From: Symsagittifera roscoffensis
Lineage: Eukaryota; Xenacoelomorpha; Acoela; Convolutidae
NCBI RefSeq assembly: GCF_963678635.1
Contig: NC_087062.1
Location: 42,858,395 to 42,922,394, forward strand
Direction: 5' to 3'
DNA: 64,000 nt
Shown: positions 38,240 to 48,444 of the stretch, in pieces
Layout of the letters: every line of letters begins with the position of its first letter
How positions within the stretch are numbered: the first letter of the stretch is position 1
Notes under the pieces: model-generated
Seen by the model: only the letters and a program-made list of their open reading frames with translations
Databases searched by the model: none
What the model was told of the DNA's origin: nothing
Translations under genes and position numbers: made by a program

Positions 38240-38696
38240 TTATTGTTTATTTTGTTTTTTATCATATTGGTGAACTTGTTTTATTGAAAAATTATATATT
38301 TTTCTTGATAGTGGTTTCAGGTGTTTTCTTTGTTGGTTATATTTTGGATAAAATTTTGAAAAGAATGGTGGTTGTTTGTTTAATCTTTGAAAAAATGTTA
38401 GGGATGTGTCTTTTGTTTTTGTGTATTTATCTTTGATTAGTATTTTACTGTTTAATATGTTGATTGTTGGTATATATTTAGAGATAAATGGTATTCCAAT
38501 GATATTGTGTTTAATATCAGTGATATGGAATATTTGTTTAAATGGTTTAGTTAAAATTTTATTTTGCTCCATTGTTCTTGTGGGGAGAAGAAATAATTGA
38601 ATTTTTCCATAGTTTACCAATGTTGATCCTTGTGCTGTTGCTAGTTTACTGGAGGTTTCAAGAGGTGTTAGCTTTGGGTGTAAGGTTTTTATTTCA
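38240..38696 (-). pseudogene. pro: Retropepsin-like protease, C-terminal part
   Basis: The frame is open through the end of gag and downstream. It contains HNIIGIPFISKY, the second conserved block of retropepsins (the ILGxDFL-type motif). The active-site part (DSGAES) is in the gag frame just upstream, so a +1 frame change at about 38,700 splits the protease. In related elements gag-pol frameshifting normally falls before the protease, so a break inside it looks like damage, though I cannot exclude recoding. Confidence 0.7.
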
Positions 38697-41600
38697 TCAT
38701 GTGGGAATGTTTATTATATTTGATTCTGCTCCTGAATCAATTAAAAAATCAATTTCAAGATCTGGTGGTTGAAATTCTTTGCTTCTTGGACTTTCTAAAA
38801 GAAATGGTATTGTCCAAATTTTTTCTTTGGGTTGTTCTTTTTGTATGTTTTGATAGATGTGATTTGTATTTAAGCATTTTGTTTTGTCATTCTCATTGGG
38901 TTGATTTGTAGTGTTAATTTCGTTTGTTTCTTGTGTTGTTTGTGTAGAATGGATGGGTTCAATATAATAATTGTGAAGGAGTTCTAATTGATTTTCATAT
39001 ATATGTGATGAAAAAAGTTGTTCATATATAATAGGTTCGTAATCATTTTCAACTGCTATCATATTTATGGAGATAGTGTTTTCTGTATCACTTTCTGAAT
39101 CTGATGATTCACAGTTTATTTGATTTAGTTGTAGTTCGTTATTTCCTGTGTCATCAATACCTGGGGGGTCTGATGTCGTTTCTGGGTTTGATTGTACTTG
39201 ATTAATATTTCTTTGATGTTTAGGTGTACTACTTCTGTGGCGATTGTTAGAATTATTATAATGGTTATTATTCCTGTTTGGTGATTGGGAATAATTTCTA
39301 TAACGATTATTATAACTTGAATGTCGATTTTGTGAATTATTTCGTGATCTGTTTTGGTAATTATTGTTTGGTCTGTTATAGTTTGATCTATTATATGAGT
39401 TATTCCTTGATCGATTGTTCGGGTAATTCTGGTTTCGGTTGTTTGAATAACTTCTATTCCGATTATTGGAGTAGTTTCTATTTCTATTGTATGATGAATT
39501 TCGTGATTGATTGTTTGGATAGTAATTATTTCTTGATTGGGAATTAGATCTAGAAACAAATCGTGTTGTATTTGAATTTGATCTGGAGTAGTTATTTCTA
39601 CTATTTGGTCTATTGTAGTGATTTTGTGACGAATTTTGTGTATTTCTTCGTTCTGGCGATCTTCCTCTATAACTTGATTTATGTGGTGATTGATTTCTCG
39701 TGTAGTTGGTATTGCTCGGTAGTGGTTTTCCTGAACTGTTGTTGCTGTATACATTTTTGTTTGGTAGATTTTGATCTTTCTTCATGTATTGATAGAATGA
39801 TTTATTCGGTTCTTTATATTTTTGAGGTTTGTTTTGATTGTCCTGTTGTTTTTGTCTACATTCAGAAATACTATGTCCGTATCGTCGGCAATAATTGCAC
39901 CATTTTTTGAAAGATGGTTTGCCTTTAAAGTTTGGGTGTTTTTCGTAAATATTGAGTTTTTCAGTGAGTTTTTCAACGAGGTCTGTATCTGATTCCTGTA
40001 TATTGTTGATACTTGTGGTATTTGTTTCGATTCGGTTAACATATTGTAATTTCAGATTTTCTGTTTCTTCGAGTTTCATTGTGATTTCTGCTTGTTCTAG
40101 TTTGTCTACTAGTTTTCGAAAATCTAAATCGGATTCTCGAATTGAAGAAGGATGGGATGCTCTCTTTTTTATTGCTATTTTTCTTAATTGCGGTGTTAAG
40201 GTCATCATTAGGATTTCTGTCATCTTTGTGTTTTTATAGTCATGTGTATTTAATGAATATGCTTTTTGAACTAGTGTTTCGATGCGTACTGCTAATTGCT
40301 TGATGGTTTCATTTGGTAATCTGCGAATTTCATTACATAAAACTCTTTGTTGTTGTTTGTTTCTTTCGGAGTCAAACATTTTTGAAAAATCTTGTGTAAA
40401 CCTTTTCCAATTTGATTTTATTTCTAGAGGCAATACTGAAAACCATTTTTGGGCTGCGCCGTCTAAAGTTGTTTGTATCAACGCTGTGCGTCGATGTATC
40501 CAGTTTTGATGTAGTGGCGTATTAATTGGTTCAGGTCCTATATTTAAAATCAAATTTGCTGTTACTGCATTTAAATAGTCTTCTACAGAATATTCAGGGT
40601 CTGTTCCTGTGAATACCATTAAAGGTTTATTTGATGTTATTGATGATCCACCCATAAGGTATGGATTCATTGTCATTTGTAATGAATCTGCTGCATTTGG
40701 CATTTGAGAAAAATTTGAAAGTTGATTTCTTGTTATTTCGTGTTGTTGAAGATAATATGGGAGTGGGATTTCATTTTGCATTTGTGTCGGTTGATACGAG
40801 TGTGTGATCATTGGGTTTTGTTGCTGAATTGGTTGAAAATATTGTGTATTAGTTGGGTTTTGTTGCTGAATTGGTTGTTGATTTTGTGTATCTATCGGTT
40901 GTGGAGAAAAAATTCTATGATTTGTATGTGGTTTCTGTACTCCTTGTCCACGATATTCTTGATTATATGGTGCAAATATATCTGGTTGTAAAAAATCATC
41001 ATCTGAGGATAAGTAATCCATTTGATAAGATGTTTGTTTTTTATTTTTATTTTGTTGAAAAAATGGATAGTTTTCACTACGATCCTGTGAAGGATGTAAA
41101 TTTGTTTGAAAATTTACTGAATTAGTTTGTGCCATTGGGTCATCCAAGTTTCGAGATCTTGTATAGTTATTAAAATTTTTTCGTGGGGGATAATTTGTTT
41201 TTGATGGATGTGTGTAATTATAATTATGTTCTGCAAAATTGTTTCTAGTGAACGTTTTACGTGTTTTTGACGGTATTGTCATGGGTCTGTATGTTTGATA
41301 ATCCATGTGTGAATATTTTGGGGCAACCGAAGGCTTAACGGTTGATTGTAAGGTTACCTGTGTTTGTGAAGGGTTTGTATTTCTTGGTGTTGTTAAATTT
41401 GGACGTATCGGTGAAATACTTTGTTGTGTAGTTGTTGTTTGTACGATTTCTTCATTTATGAAGTGTGATGGTGTCTGGATATCTTGTTGGGTGAGATTTC
41501 TAGTTCCATTGAGGTTTTCATTGTGTATGACTGTGGAGTTTAAACTATTATTTTGCATATCAGGTAAAAATGTATTATAGTTTAATGGTGTTGCATCAAT

Positions 41601-42428
41601 GGTTAATGGTATTACTCTTACATAATCTCTTACATAAGATATCGTACTTATTGCTTGACTTGAGATTGATTGTGGGAAGTTTATGAATGCGGGATGAGAC
41701 CATTCGGGGTCCCAAACATAGTCTGACTGTTCTGTGATGGCAGTATCATCGTTTGAGTTTTGAGGTCTAAAATTTTTTCTTGCTTGTGAAATTAAATCTA
41801 GATTATGTGTGAAATAATCTATTATAAACCATGCCAAGATTTTTTGTAAGTCATGTTTTGTATGTTGTGAAACATCATCTTTAGTGAAATTTTCTTTAAT
41901 TATATTTAGAAAGCTAGAGAGTAGTGTGATTTCATGTCGTACTCTTATATGTTTAGATGTTTCTGTCGGTGAGACATTTGAGATTGGGATTTCGTTTTCT
42001 AATATCGAGATATAACTATATATTATTGCAAAAACTTCATTGGTGAATATGGAGTTTGCTCTTTGTGAGTTATGATATTGTATGCTTTTTATATATTCTG
42101 AGAATATTTTTGAGAATTCTAAATCAAGGTCGTCTGTTTGAATTACATATTTGCTGTGATTCTGGTTTGGTGAGCTGAATTGTATGGAGTAGATTCCGTA
42201 TTGTTGTGTTAAGTTGCATATATCTTTCAAATAGTGATCGATAATTTGTCTTTTAATTTTTACATCTGGGAACTCTGTTTTACATGGACTGATTCCGGGT
42301 TCAAACAAATTTAAGAGTAAATTTTTGCAAAATATGTGCTGTCCTCTATCAGTGGTTGCATCTACGATAAAGGGGAAGATATCATCATCATCTGGACTTT
42401 CTTCACCTGGGGTGTGTGTTGAGCTCAT
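38697..42428 (-). CDS. gag: Gag polyprotein with protease active site at its end
   Basis: This is 1,243 codons from an ATG at 42,428. The first ~500 residues are polar and Gln/Asn/Thr-rich, including repeated PIQQQNP units near residue 525. A capsid-like retrotransposon gag domain lies at about 610-790 (GAAQKWFSVLP, then RRLPNETIKQLAVRIE). A CCHC zinc knuckle, CNYCRRYGHSISEC, starts near residue 844. A ~200-residue Asn/Ser/Arg/Tyr tract follows, probably RNA-binding. The retropepsin site LIDSGAES (Asp about 1,231) is close to the stop. At over 1,200 residues it is far longer than the usual 300-600. Its start overlaps the end of a small basic ORF by 26 bases. Confidence 0.9.
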   Translation of the reverse strand: MSSTHTPGEESPDDDDIFPFIVDATTDRGQHIFCKNLLLNLFEPGISPCKTEFPDVKIKRQIIDHYLKDICNLTQQYGIYSIQFSSPNQNHSKYVIQTDDLDLEFSKIFSEYIKSIQYHNSQRANSIFTNEVFAIIYSYISILENEIPISNVSPTETSKHIRVRHEITLLSSFLNIIKENFTKDDVSQHTKHDLQKILAWFIIDYFTHNLDLISQARKNFRPQNSNDDTAITEQSDYVWDPEWSHPAFINFPQSISSQAISTISYVRDYVRVIPLTIDATPLNYNTFLPDMQNNSLNSTVIHNENLNGTRNLTQQDIQTPSHFINEEIVQTTTTQQSISPIRPNLTTPRNTNPSQTQVTLQSTVKPSVAPKYSHMDYQTYRPMTIPSKTRKTFTRNNFAEHNYNYTHPSKTNYPPRKNFNNYTRSRNLDDPMAQTNSVNFQTNLHPSQDRSENYPFFQQNKNKKQTSYQMDYLSSDDDFLQPDIFAPYNQEYRGQGVQKPHTNHRIFSPQPIDTQNQQPIQQQNPTNTQYFQPIQQQNPMITHSYQPTQMQNEIPLPYYLQQHEITRNQLSNFSQMPNAADSLQMTMNPYLMGGSSITSNKPLMVFTGTDPEYSVEDYLNAVTANLILNIGPEPINTPLHQNWIHRRTALIQTTLDGAAQKWFSVLPLEIKSNWKRFTQDFSKMFDSERNKQQQRVLCNEIRRLPNETIKQLAVRIETLVQKAYSLNTHDYKNTKMTEILMMTLTPQLRKIAIKKRASHPSSIRESDLDFRKLVDKLEQAEITMKLEETENLKLQYVNRIETNTTSINNIQESDTDLVEKLTEKLNIYEKHPNFKGKPSFKKWCNYCRRYGHSISECRQKQQDNQNKPQKYKEPNKSFYQYMKKDQNLPNKNVYSNNSSGKPLPSNTNYTRNQSPHKSSYRGRSPERRNTQNSSQNHYNRPNSRNNYSRSNSNTTRFVSRSNSQSRNNYYPNNQSRNSSYNRNRNYSNNRNRSYSNNRNQNYPNNRSRNNSYNRSNYNRPNNNYQNRSRNNSQNRHSSYNNRYRNYSQSPNRNNNHYNNSNNRHRSSTPKHQRNINQVQSNPETTSDPPGIDDTGNNELQLNQINCESSDSESDTENTISINMIAVENDYEPIIYEQLFSSHIYENQLELLHNYYIEPIHSTQTTQETNEINTTNQPNENDKTKCLNTNHIYQNIQKEQPKEKIWTIPFLLESPRSKEFQPPDLEIDFLIDSGAESNIINIPT

Positions 42429-42870
42429 TTTTTTGTATGATGACTGTTAATATGTAATTATCGATGTGTCTAATTGGTTGATTCCAATTGTATAAGTGTA
42501 CTGGTTTGTGTTTATGTTGTTTTTTTATTCTTCTTTTTCCTCTTTTTGATGAATTTGAAGTTGTTTCTGAGTCGGAAAAATATAATTGATCGTGAATGGG
42601 GCAATTTTTATCTATAGATTCTTTTAATTTATAGAGTTCGTCTAAACTGCTGGTTTCTGATTCTGAAAATGCGTTTCGGTTTTTTGAAAATCTTTTTCGT
42701 GTTATTTGTCTTTGTTTGGTTATTTTTTTACTTTTTAGTGTTTGTCGTTTTGTTCTAATGTATCCAACTGTTTGTGTATGAGGTGTGATTACAAGATCGT
42801 ATTTTTTGTTATCTATTTCACAATTGTGTAAAACGATTGTTTGTTTATTTCCTAGGTTTTTAAATGACAT
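42403..42870 (-). CDS. Small basic ORF upstream of gag
   Basis: This is 155 codons with an ATG. It is strongly basic, with two clusters resembling nuclear-localisation or RNA-binding arginine/lysine motifs (KSKKITKQRQITRKRF near residues 47-62 and KRGKRRIKKQHKHK near 109-122). An acidic/Ser-rich stretch (SESETSSLDEL) lies between them. It overlaps gag by 26 bases. Composition recalls small RNA-binding regulatory proteins of complex retroviruses, but I see no sequence similarity, and it could instead be a gag extension reached by frameshift. Confidence 0.5.
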   Translation of the reverse strand: MSFKNLGNKQTIVLHNCEIDNKKYDLVITPHTQTVGYIRTKRQTLKSKKITKQRQITRKRFSKNRNAFSESETSSLDELYKLKESIDKNCPIHDQLYFSDSETTSNSSKRGKRRIKKQHKHKPVHLYNWNQPIRHIDNYILTVIIQKNELNTHPR

Positions 42871-43798
42871 AAGGTTTAGGATGACGGATGCAAAAGGTTG
42901 TTAAATTTTTTCTATTTTCTTAGACTGTTAGTCCTTACGATTTTTTGGTTAGCCTAACCTGGGTCTATTTGTTCAGGGTTGGGGAGAAAAGTATATCGAT
43001 TCCGAAGAATGATTTTATACTTTCTCGTGGCTAGTATAAGCTAAGGTGTTAACTTACTTAATCTTACTTAAGGGTAGTGATTGTGTTCAGGGTTGGAGAA
43101 TAGTAAATCGATCCACAAGGTTCAGGTATAATTAGAACGCGAGTAGTTCGTTAGATACTATTTTAAACTTACTAAGTCTAAGATTTATCCTGGGTCTGGT
43201 AAGAGGGGGGATCAAGTGAAGGATGTATAACCGAAGTTCTTCACTGTTTATTCTAATTTGAATGATTAGTTTTGTTCAAAAAATTCTGTTAGTCCTGGGT
43301 TTTTAGAAAGGGTTGGATAGTGAATCGACGTTTGAGGTCGTTAGACACTAGCTAAGTGGGTGGGGGAGAACAAAATTGTTCTTTTTGATCCAAGGATAGG
43401 CCTTGATGATCAAGTTTTAAATTTAATTAAATAGAAAATGATTTAAGATCCAAGGATGAGCCTTGATGATCTGGTTTTAAATTTAAGTGAATTTAAGTTT
43501 AAAATGATTTAAATTCGTGTAGAGAAAAGATTTAGTGTTTTTATGATATAAGTGAGCTTATGAATGCTGTTATGTTTAGGTGATGAAGCTGGAACAACAG
43601 GATGATTTATGATTACTTAACCATTTATTGTCATGCTACTAATTTTTATTTTGATTTTTCAATAAATATTTTTCAAACAAATTTTGTATATTACTGCAGA
43701 ATTTAGGAAAACGATCTGAGATCTTTTTATCAATCGTTATTGTATATTAATAATTTTGTTTAGCGCCTGAAATGATTTTGAAGATTGACTTCAAGATT
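42871..43798 (-). other. Retroelement leader with internal repeats
   Basis: This is non-coding on the minus strand. It holds three degenerate copies of GTTCAGGGTTGG...AATCGAT (42,971-43,000, 43,085-43,112, 43,309-43,328). It also holds a 60 bp tandem duplication beginning GATCCAAGGAT (43,387-43,446 and 43,447-43,506). It lies between the primer binding site and the first ORF, where packaging and dimerisation signals of retroelements usually sit. Confidence 0.6.
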
Positions 43799-44157
43799 TT
43801 ATGTTTGCAAATGAAAATCTAAATTCATTGCTAGTAGTATTCTAAATACAAAAGTTTGTGTTGGCTTTTGCCGAACTATCATATAACTATATGGTAAGTT
43901 TCTACTTTGTCGTATGTCGTCTCTGGTTCGAGGTCTTCTTGCAATTCCGGGTAGTTCTCTTATCGTTCGGAATATTGGCTTTGATCTATTGAGTCGTAGA
44001 GACATTTCGATTAAGTTATCGTCGTGTAATATTTTTTTAAAAATGTTTTGTCTAAATTCTAATCTATTTTTGGTTAATTCTAAGCTATTAAGGTCTTGTT
44101 CGAGACTTATGGTCGCACCAGATGAGTTAGGACCGAAGTGTATAACTCATAGAGTAA
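43799..44157 (-). CDS. Open frame running from the LTR through the PBS into the leader
   Basis: The frame is open for about 118 codons from the last 35 bp of the LTR through the primer binding site to a stop at 43,799. Its only reasonable ATG is at about 44,005 (68 codons). The protein is basic (MSLRLNRSKPIFRTI, then IARRPRTRDDIRQSR). It could be a leader exon spliced to a downstream ORF, or chance. No family is recognised. Confidence 0.25.
44103..44120 (-). other. Primer binding site (PBS)
   Basis: In element sense the sequence two bases after the 5' LTR reads TGGTGCGACCATAAGTCT. TGG complements the CCA tail of a tRNA, as expected for minus-strand priming. The predicted primer tRNA ends ...TATGGTCGCACCA. 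I cannot assign the amino acid. The complement upstream of the 18 bases also reads GTTCGAGAC, similar to a T-loop, which may be chance. Confidence 0.75.
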
Positions 44158-45039
44158 TTTCGGATAGGGTACACCGTCTGCTCGTCACGCTATCTTATTT
44201 TCGGCCGGATAGATTCGTGCAACTTCTTTGTCTAATACCAATCCTAATCTTACTCTTATACTATCTAGTCTCAGGTTGTTTAACTAGTATCTGCTAGGCT
44301 CAATAGATCTAGGGTATACTGGTTTATTGCGGCTGCTGAAGTCTTCTTGGAGAGTCAACTAATTTCTAAGTTAAATTCAAATCTCTCTGGTGCTGAAATT
44401 ACAAGTAATTTCAGCACTTACAAATAAGTGGGTTGTTAGTTAGATGGATCATGATTGGTTAATATTAAATACTTTACAGTGGTAAAATATCTAATTTATC
44501 CAATCATAAAATGTAGTTTAGATCAGGTTCCATCAAGCATAGGCATTTTTTTATGATCAACAAAGTTGGTCTTTATCAGGTCTTCAGGAAATACAAAAAT
44601 TATATGCAAAAAAATATGCAAACAATACAAGGTCATGACTATTCTGGAAAGGACGCAGAACCAGCTGTTCAACTCCTTAATATCCGCTTTTAACTCTATG
44701 GCACCATAGTTCAACAATCTACGCCTTTATTTGGTTCAAATTATAAACATGTTCATGCCTTAATGATTAAAGCAGCGATTTAGTATATACAAATGAAAGT
44801 GGCTGATAAAAAAGCGTATTCTATGACTTTATCTTTTAAACAATTGGCCTTAGAACACATTTTTATGACAAAAACATTTTATGACAAAACCAGCTCATAA
44901 AATCAGCTTTTTGATATATTAAACTATGGTATCACTTTTTAATAACGATGGAATGTGTATATATATATATATATATATACAAAATAACTTCTCGTTTTGC
45001 ATTCTTTGCATTTTATCGCTAAAGTGTAATCTATCTGCA
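44123..45039 (-). repeat. 5' LTR of the retroelement
   Basis: This is the right direct repeat, 917 bp, 8 bp longer than its partner because of the TA microsatellite near 44,955. In element orientation it begins TGCAGATAG and ends CTAACTCA. It carries the promoter end of the element and faces away from the actin gene whose start codon lies about 240 bp beyond its outer edge. That edge (44,928-45,039) is also found upstream of the second actin copy. Confidence 0.9.
44390..44417. other. Perfect 13 bp inverted repeat in 5' LTR (hairpin)
   Basis: This is the second LTR copy of the hairpin at 25,907-25,934, unchanged in sequence. Confidence 0.8.
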
Positions 45040-45093
45040 TCATGACTTATTTTAGACGTTATTTTGTTGATTCACTGAAAGTCGAGTCAACTG

Positions 45094-45103
45094 CCATAAA
45101 AGG
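45094..45103 (+). promoter_or_regulatory. CArG box (CC(A/T)6GG) upstream of actin copy 1
   Basis: CCATAAAAGG, a perfect match to the serum response factor consensus, lies 179 bp upstream of the start codon. CArG boxes regulate actin genes in many animals. The same bases could also act as a TATA-like element (ATAAAAGG). Confidence 0.6.
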
Positions 45104-45281
45104 AACGCCATGCGACTCTTTTTCAAACGAAAGTGGCATTAATTCACCGAAAACATAAAATCGGTACATGTTCGGCCTCTTGCTCACTTTGCAACTTCAT
45201 TAGTGCCACTGATCAGCTCTAAATCAGATTAAAGTTTCTTTTGTGCAAGTTAGAAAATCTTTCAGTAAACAACAATTCAAA

Positions 45282-46644
<1,363 letters not shown>

Positions 46645-48239
46645 GTTGTAAAATTTGATTAAATTGTACAATAAAATGAACTGATCTTGCCATATTGAAA
46701 CTTTAATTTATACTAATAAAACTTATGGCAAAATATTTAAAACAGAAGTAAAGATTTTATATTTTTCTCAGTTTTCCAAATAAAAAGAGTGGAATGGAAA
46801 TTATTTGATAACAGGACCCCTAGAAATCAAAGAAAATTCGAAAACCTTCATCGAAATTCAGGAAATGTCAAAACAATTTCAATATTATTTCAATGTTTTA
46901 CACAATTCCTGAACTTAATTCCAAACATCTCACAATTTTTTGGCCTTTAGGCAATCAACTTGGATTTTAAAAGTTATTGTAATTGAATATACCGATGTGA
47001 TTCGAAGTGCAATGTTTCAATCTATGCAATAAGTTTCCAGACTAAAATGCTCATCACTCTACTTTGTGATCAGCTTTACTTGATTGAATACTGAAAGTGT
47101 GGACCTCAGTGTAGTAGGAACTTTTGAGCGTTTGTTCAGAAAAGAAAACGCCAAACTCTTGCCAACCTAAAGTACTAATGTTTATTTTTTAGCCTCTAAA
47201 GATAAAGTTTTTCAGTTTGCTAAAAACAATAAATGCGGAAAAAAATGCGGAAAGTTTTCGGCAATAGAATTAGAAATTACTCATGCAAATTGCATCAGCC
47301 AGATGCGCGTTTGAATCCACTTGTTAAGAAAATTCTAGGGTTGACCTGTATAAACAATGCATACAATTTCATACATGGGAGCCCGCAAAAATTATTATCA
47401 GACATCATGAGTGACTTAACATATATACACATAGGTCGATACACATTGGTCGACCTAACAACTTCATGAAGCTTTCTGGTCATCAAAAGAGTTGAAGAGT
47501 TTTTTTTGGATGAAAAAGAATACTGGTCATATAAAATCCACTTATCGTTTCCAGTCACTTGATTTCGGGCACACTTAAACCTCATGAATCTTTCTGGTCA
47601 TCATTGGACTTGACAAGTGTTTTTTTTTGGCTAAAAAAGAACACTATGGTCATACAAAAACCACAAATAGTTTTCAGGCACTTGATTTTGGGCACATTTA
47701 AACGTGTTTAACATGGTGTTGTGCTGAATGAGAGTTGGTTAAATAAAAAAATATAATTTTGATTTTTAAAAAAGAAATTCCATTCAATTTTCAAATTATA
47801 AATGTACGGATAGAAATTTTCATAGAATAGTACTCCTCAATTGAACAAAAAATCACTAGCAGAAAAAATCACTGCTCAAACGAAGTGTCGGAAAAATTGC
47901 CGCCCTTCAAACAGCAGAACCAACAACTACAAGAAATGGACTGAGCGCAGCCTCAATCATTGTTTTGACCAATTAAAATGGGGCGGATCTTAATTAGAAG
48001 TTTTCATTTTTGTTTTCCATGCAAAGTTAGGTGCAACAACTCATAAACAGAATGCGACCAGTGATACATCAGTTTAAATCCTTTCAGTTATGATTGAAAG
48101 GTCTTGAAACTTTTTCAAACGATTGTCGCAGTTTTGAGAAAAATTGGGTTGAAAACTTTGAGTTTGTCTTTTTTGGAGCCGTAAAGCGATCGAGTCAATC
48201 CTTATAAATTATTTAAGATCATTTATCCACGAGGGATAG
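46645..48239. other. 3' flank of actin copy 1, no gene seen
   Basis: This is AT-rich sequence after the polyadenylation signals. It contains two related segments of about 110 bp (47,460-47,580 and 47,580-47,700) starting cctcatgaa/ttcatgaa...tttctggtcatca and ending cttgatttcgggcacacttaaa or similar, so there is a small internal tandem repeat. No supported ORF or RNA gene. Confidence 0.6.
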
Positions 48240-48443
48240 GGCCAACATACGAGCTGTACAGCTCATCACGGCGAACCGCTGTTGTGCCCCTGCTTAAGAA
48301 CTACATGCAATTTTTTTGGTTATTTTTCTGGGCTGGGTAATGTTGCCTCACCCTCAAGCAACGAGCACGGATCATGGTGGGCCTCGAACATCCGACCTTT
48401 CGATTGAGAGGCGGAGACGTTAACCACTTCACCACTGCTCCCC
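48240..48443 (-). mobile_element. tRNA-derived SINE, copy in unit 1
   Basis: The minus strand starts GGGGAGCAGTGGTGAAGTGG, containing an A box (TGGTGAAGTGG, 48,424-48,434). A B box (TGTTCGAGGCC, 48,380-48,390) follows at the normal distance for an RNA polymerase III promoter. The body of about 130 bp includes the 14 bp palindrome GAGCTGTACAGCTC. Acceptor-stem pairing is absent, so it is a SINE head and not a working tRNA. Confidence 0.7.
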
Positions 48444-48444
48444 T

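Larger units (their letters stand above)
25640..45039 (-). mobile_element. ~19.4 kb Ty3/gypsy-type LTR retroelement with envelope-like and extra ORFs
   Basis: Two direct repeats of 909 and 917 bp (25,640-26,548 and 44,123-45,039) have TG...CA ends and differ at only two bases I can see plus a TA microsatellite. In element orientation the 5' LTR is at the right. A primer binding site starts two bases inside it. Gag (CCHC knuckle, retropepsin DSGA), RT (YLDD), RNase H and DDE integrase with a GPY/F-like module follow in the Ty3/gypsy order. Several non-gag/pol ORFs lie between integrase and the 3' LTR. Many breaks interrupt pol. The length is well above the 5-12 kb usual for the group. The flanks share TCA just outside the LTRs, consistent with a short target duplication. 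Confidence 0.92.

Noticed and set aside
39125-39754. 209-codon ORF in another frame inside gag
   Set aside because: It overlaps the Asn/Ser/Arg/Tyr low-complexity tract and is a biased Ile/Thr-rich shadow of it. There is no independent evidence of overprinting.
25640-45039. Maverick/Polinton or DNA virus as an explanation for the large size
   Set aside because: There are no DNA polymerase B, packaging ATPase or capsid genes and no terminal inverted repeats. LTRs, PBS, RT, RNase H and IN fit an LTR retroelement.
48377-48443. Functional tRNA gene on the minus strand
   Set aside because: The GGGGAGC acceptor strand has no complementary 3' strand after the T arm, so it is a SINE head.
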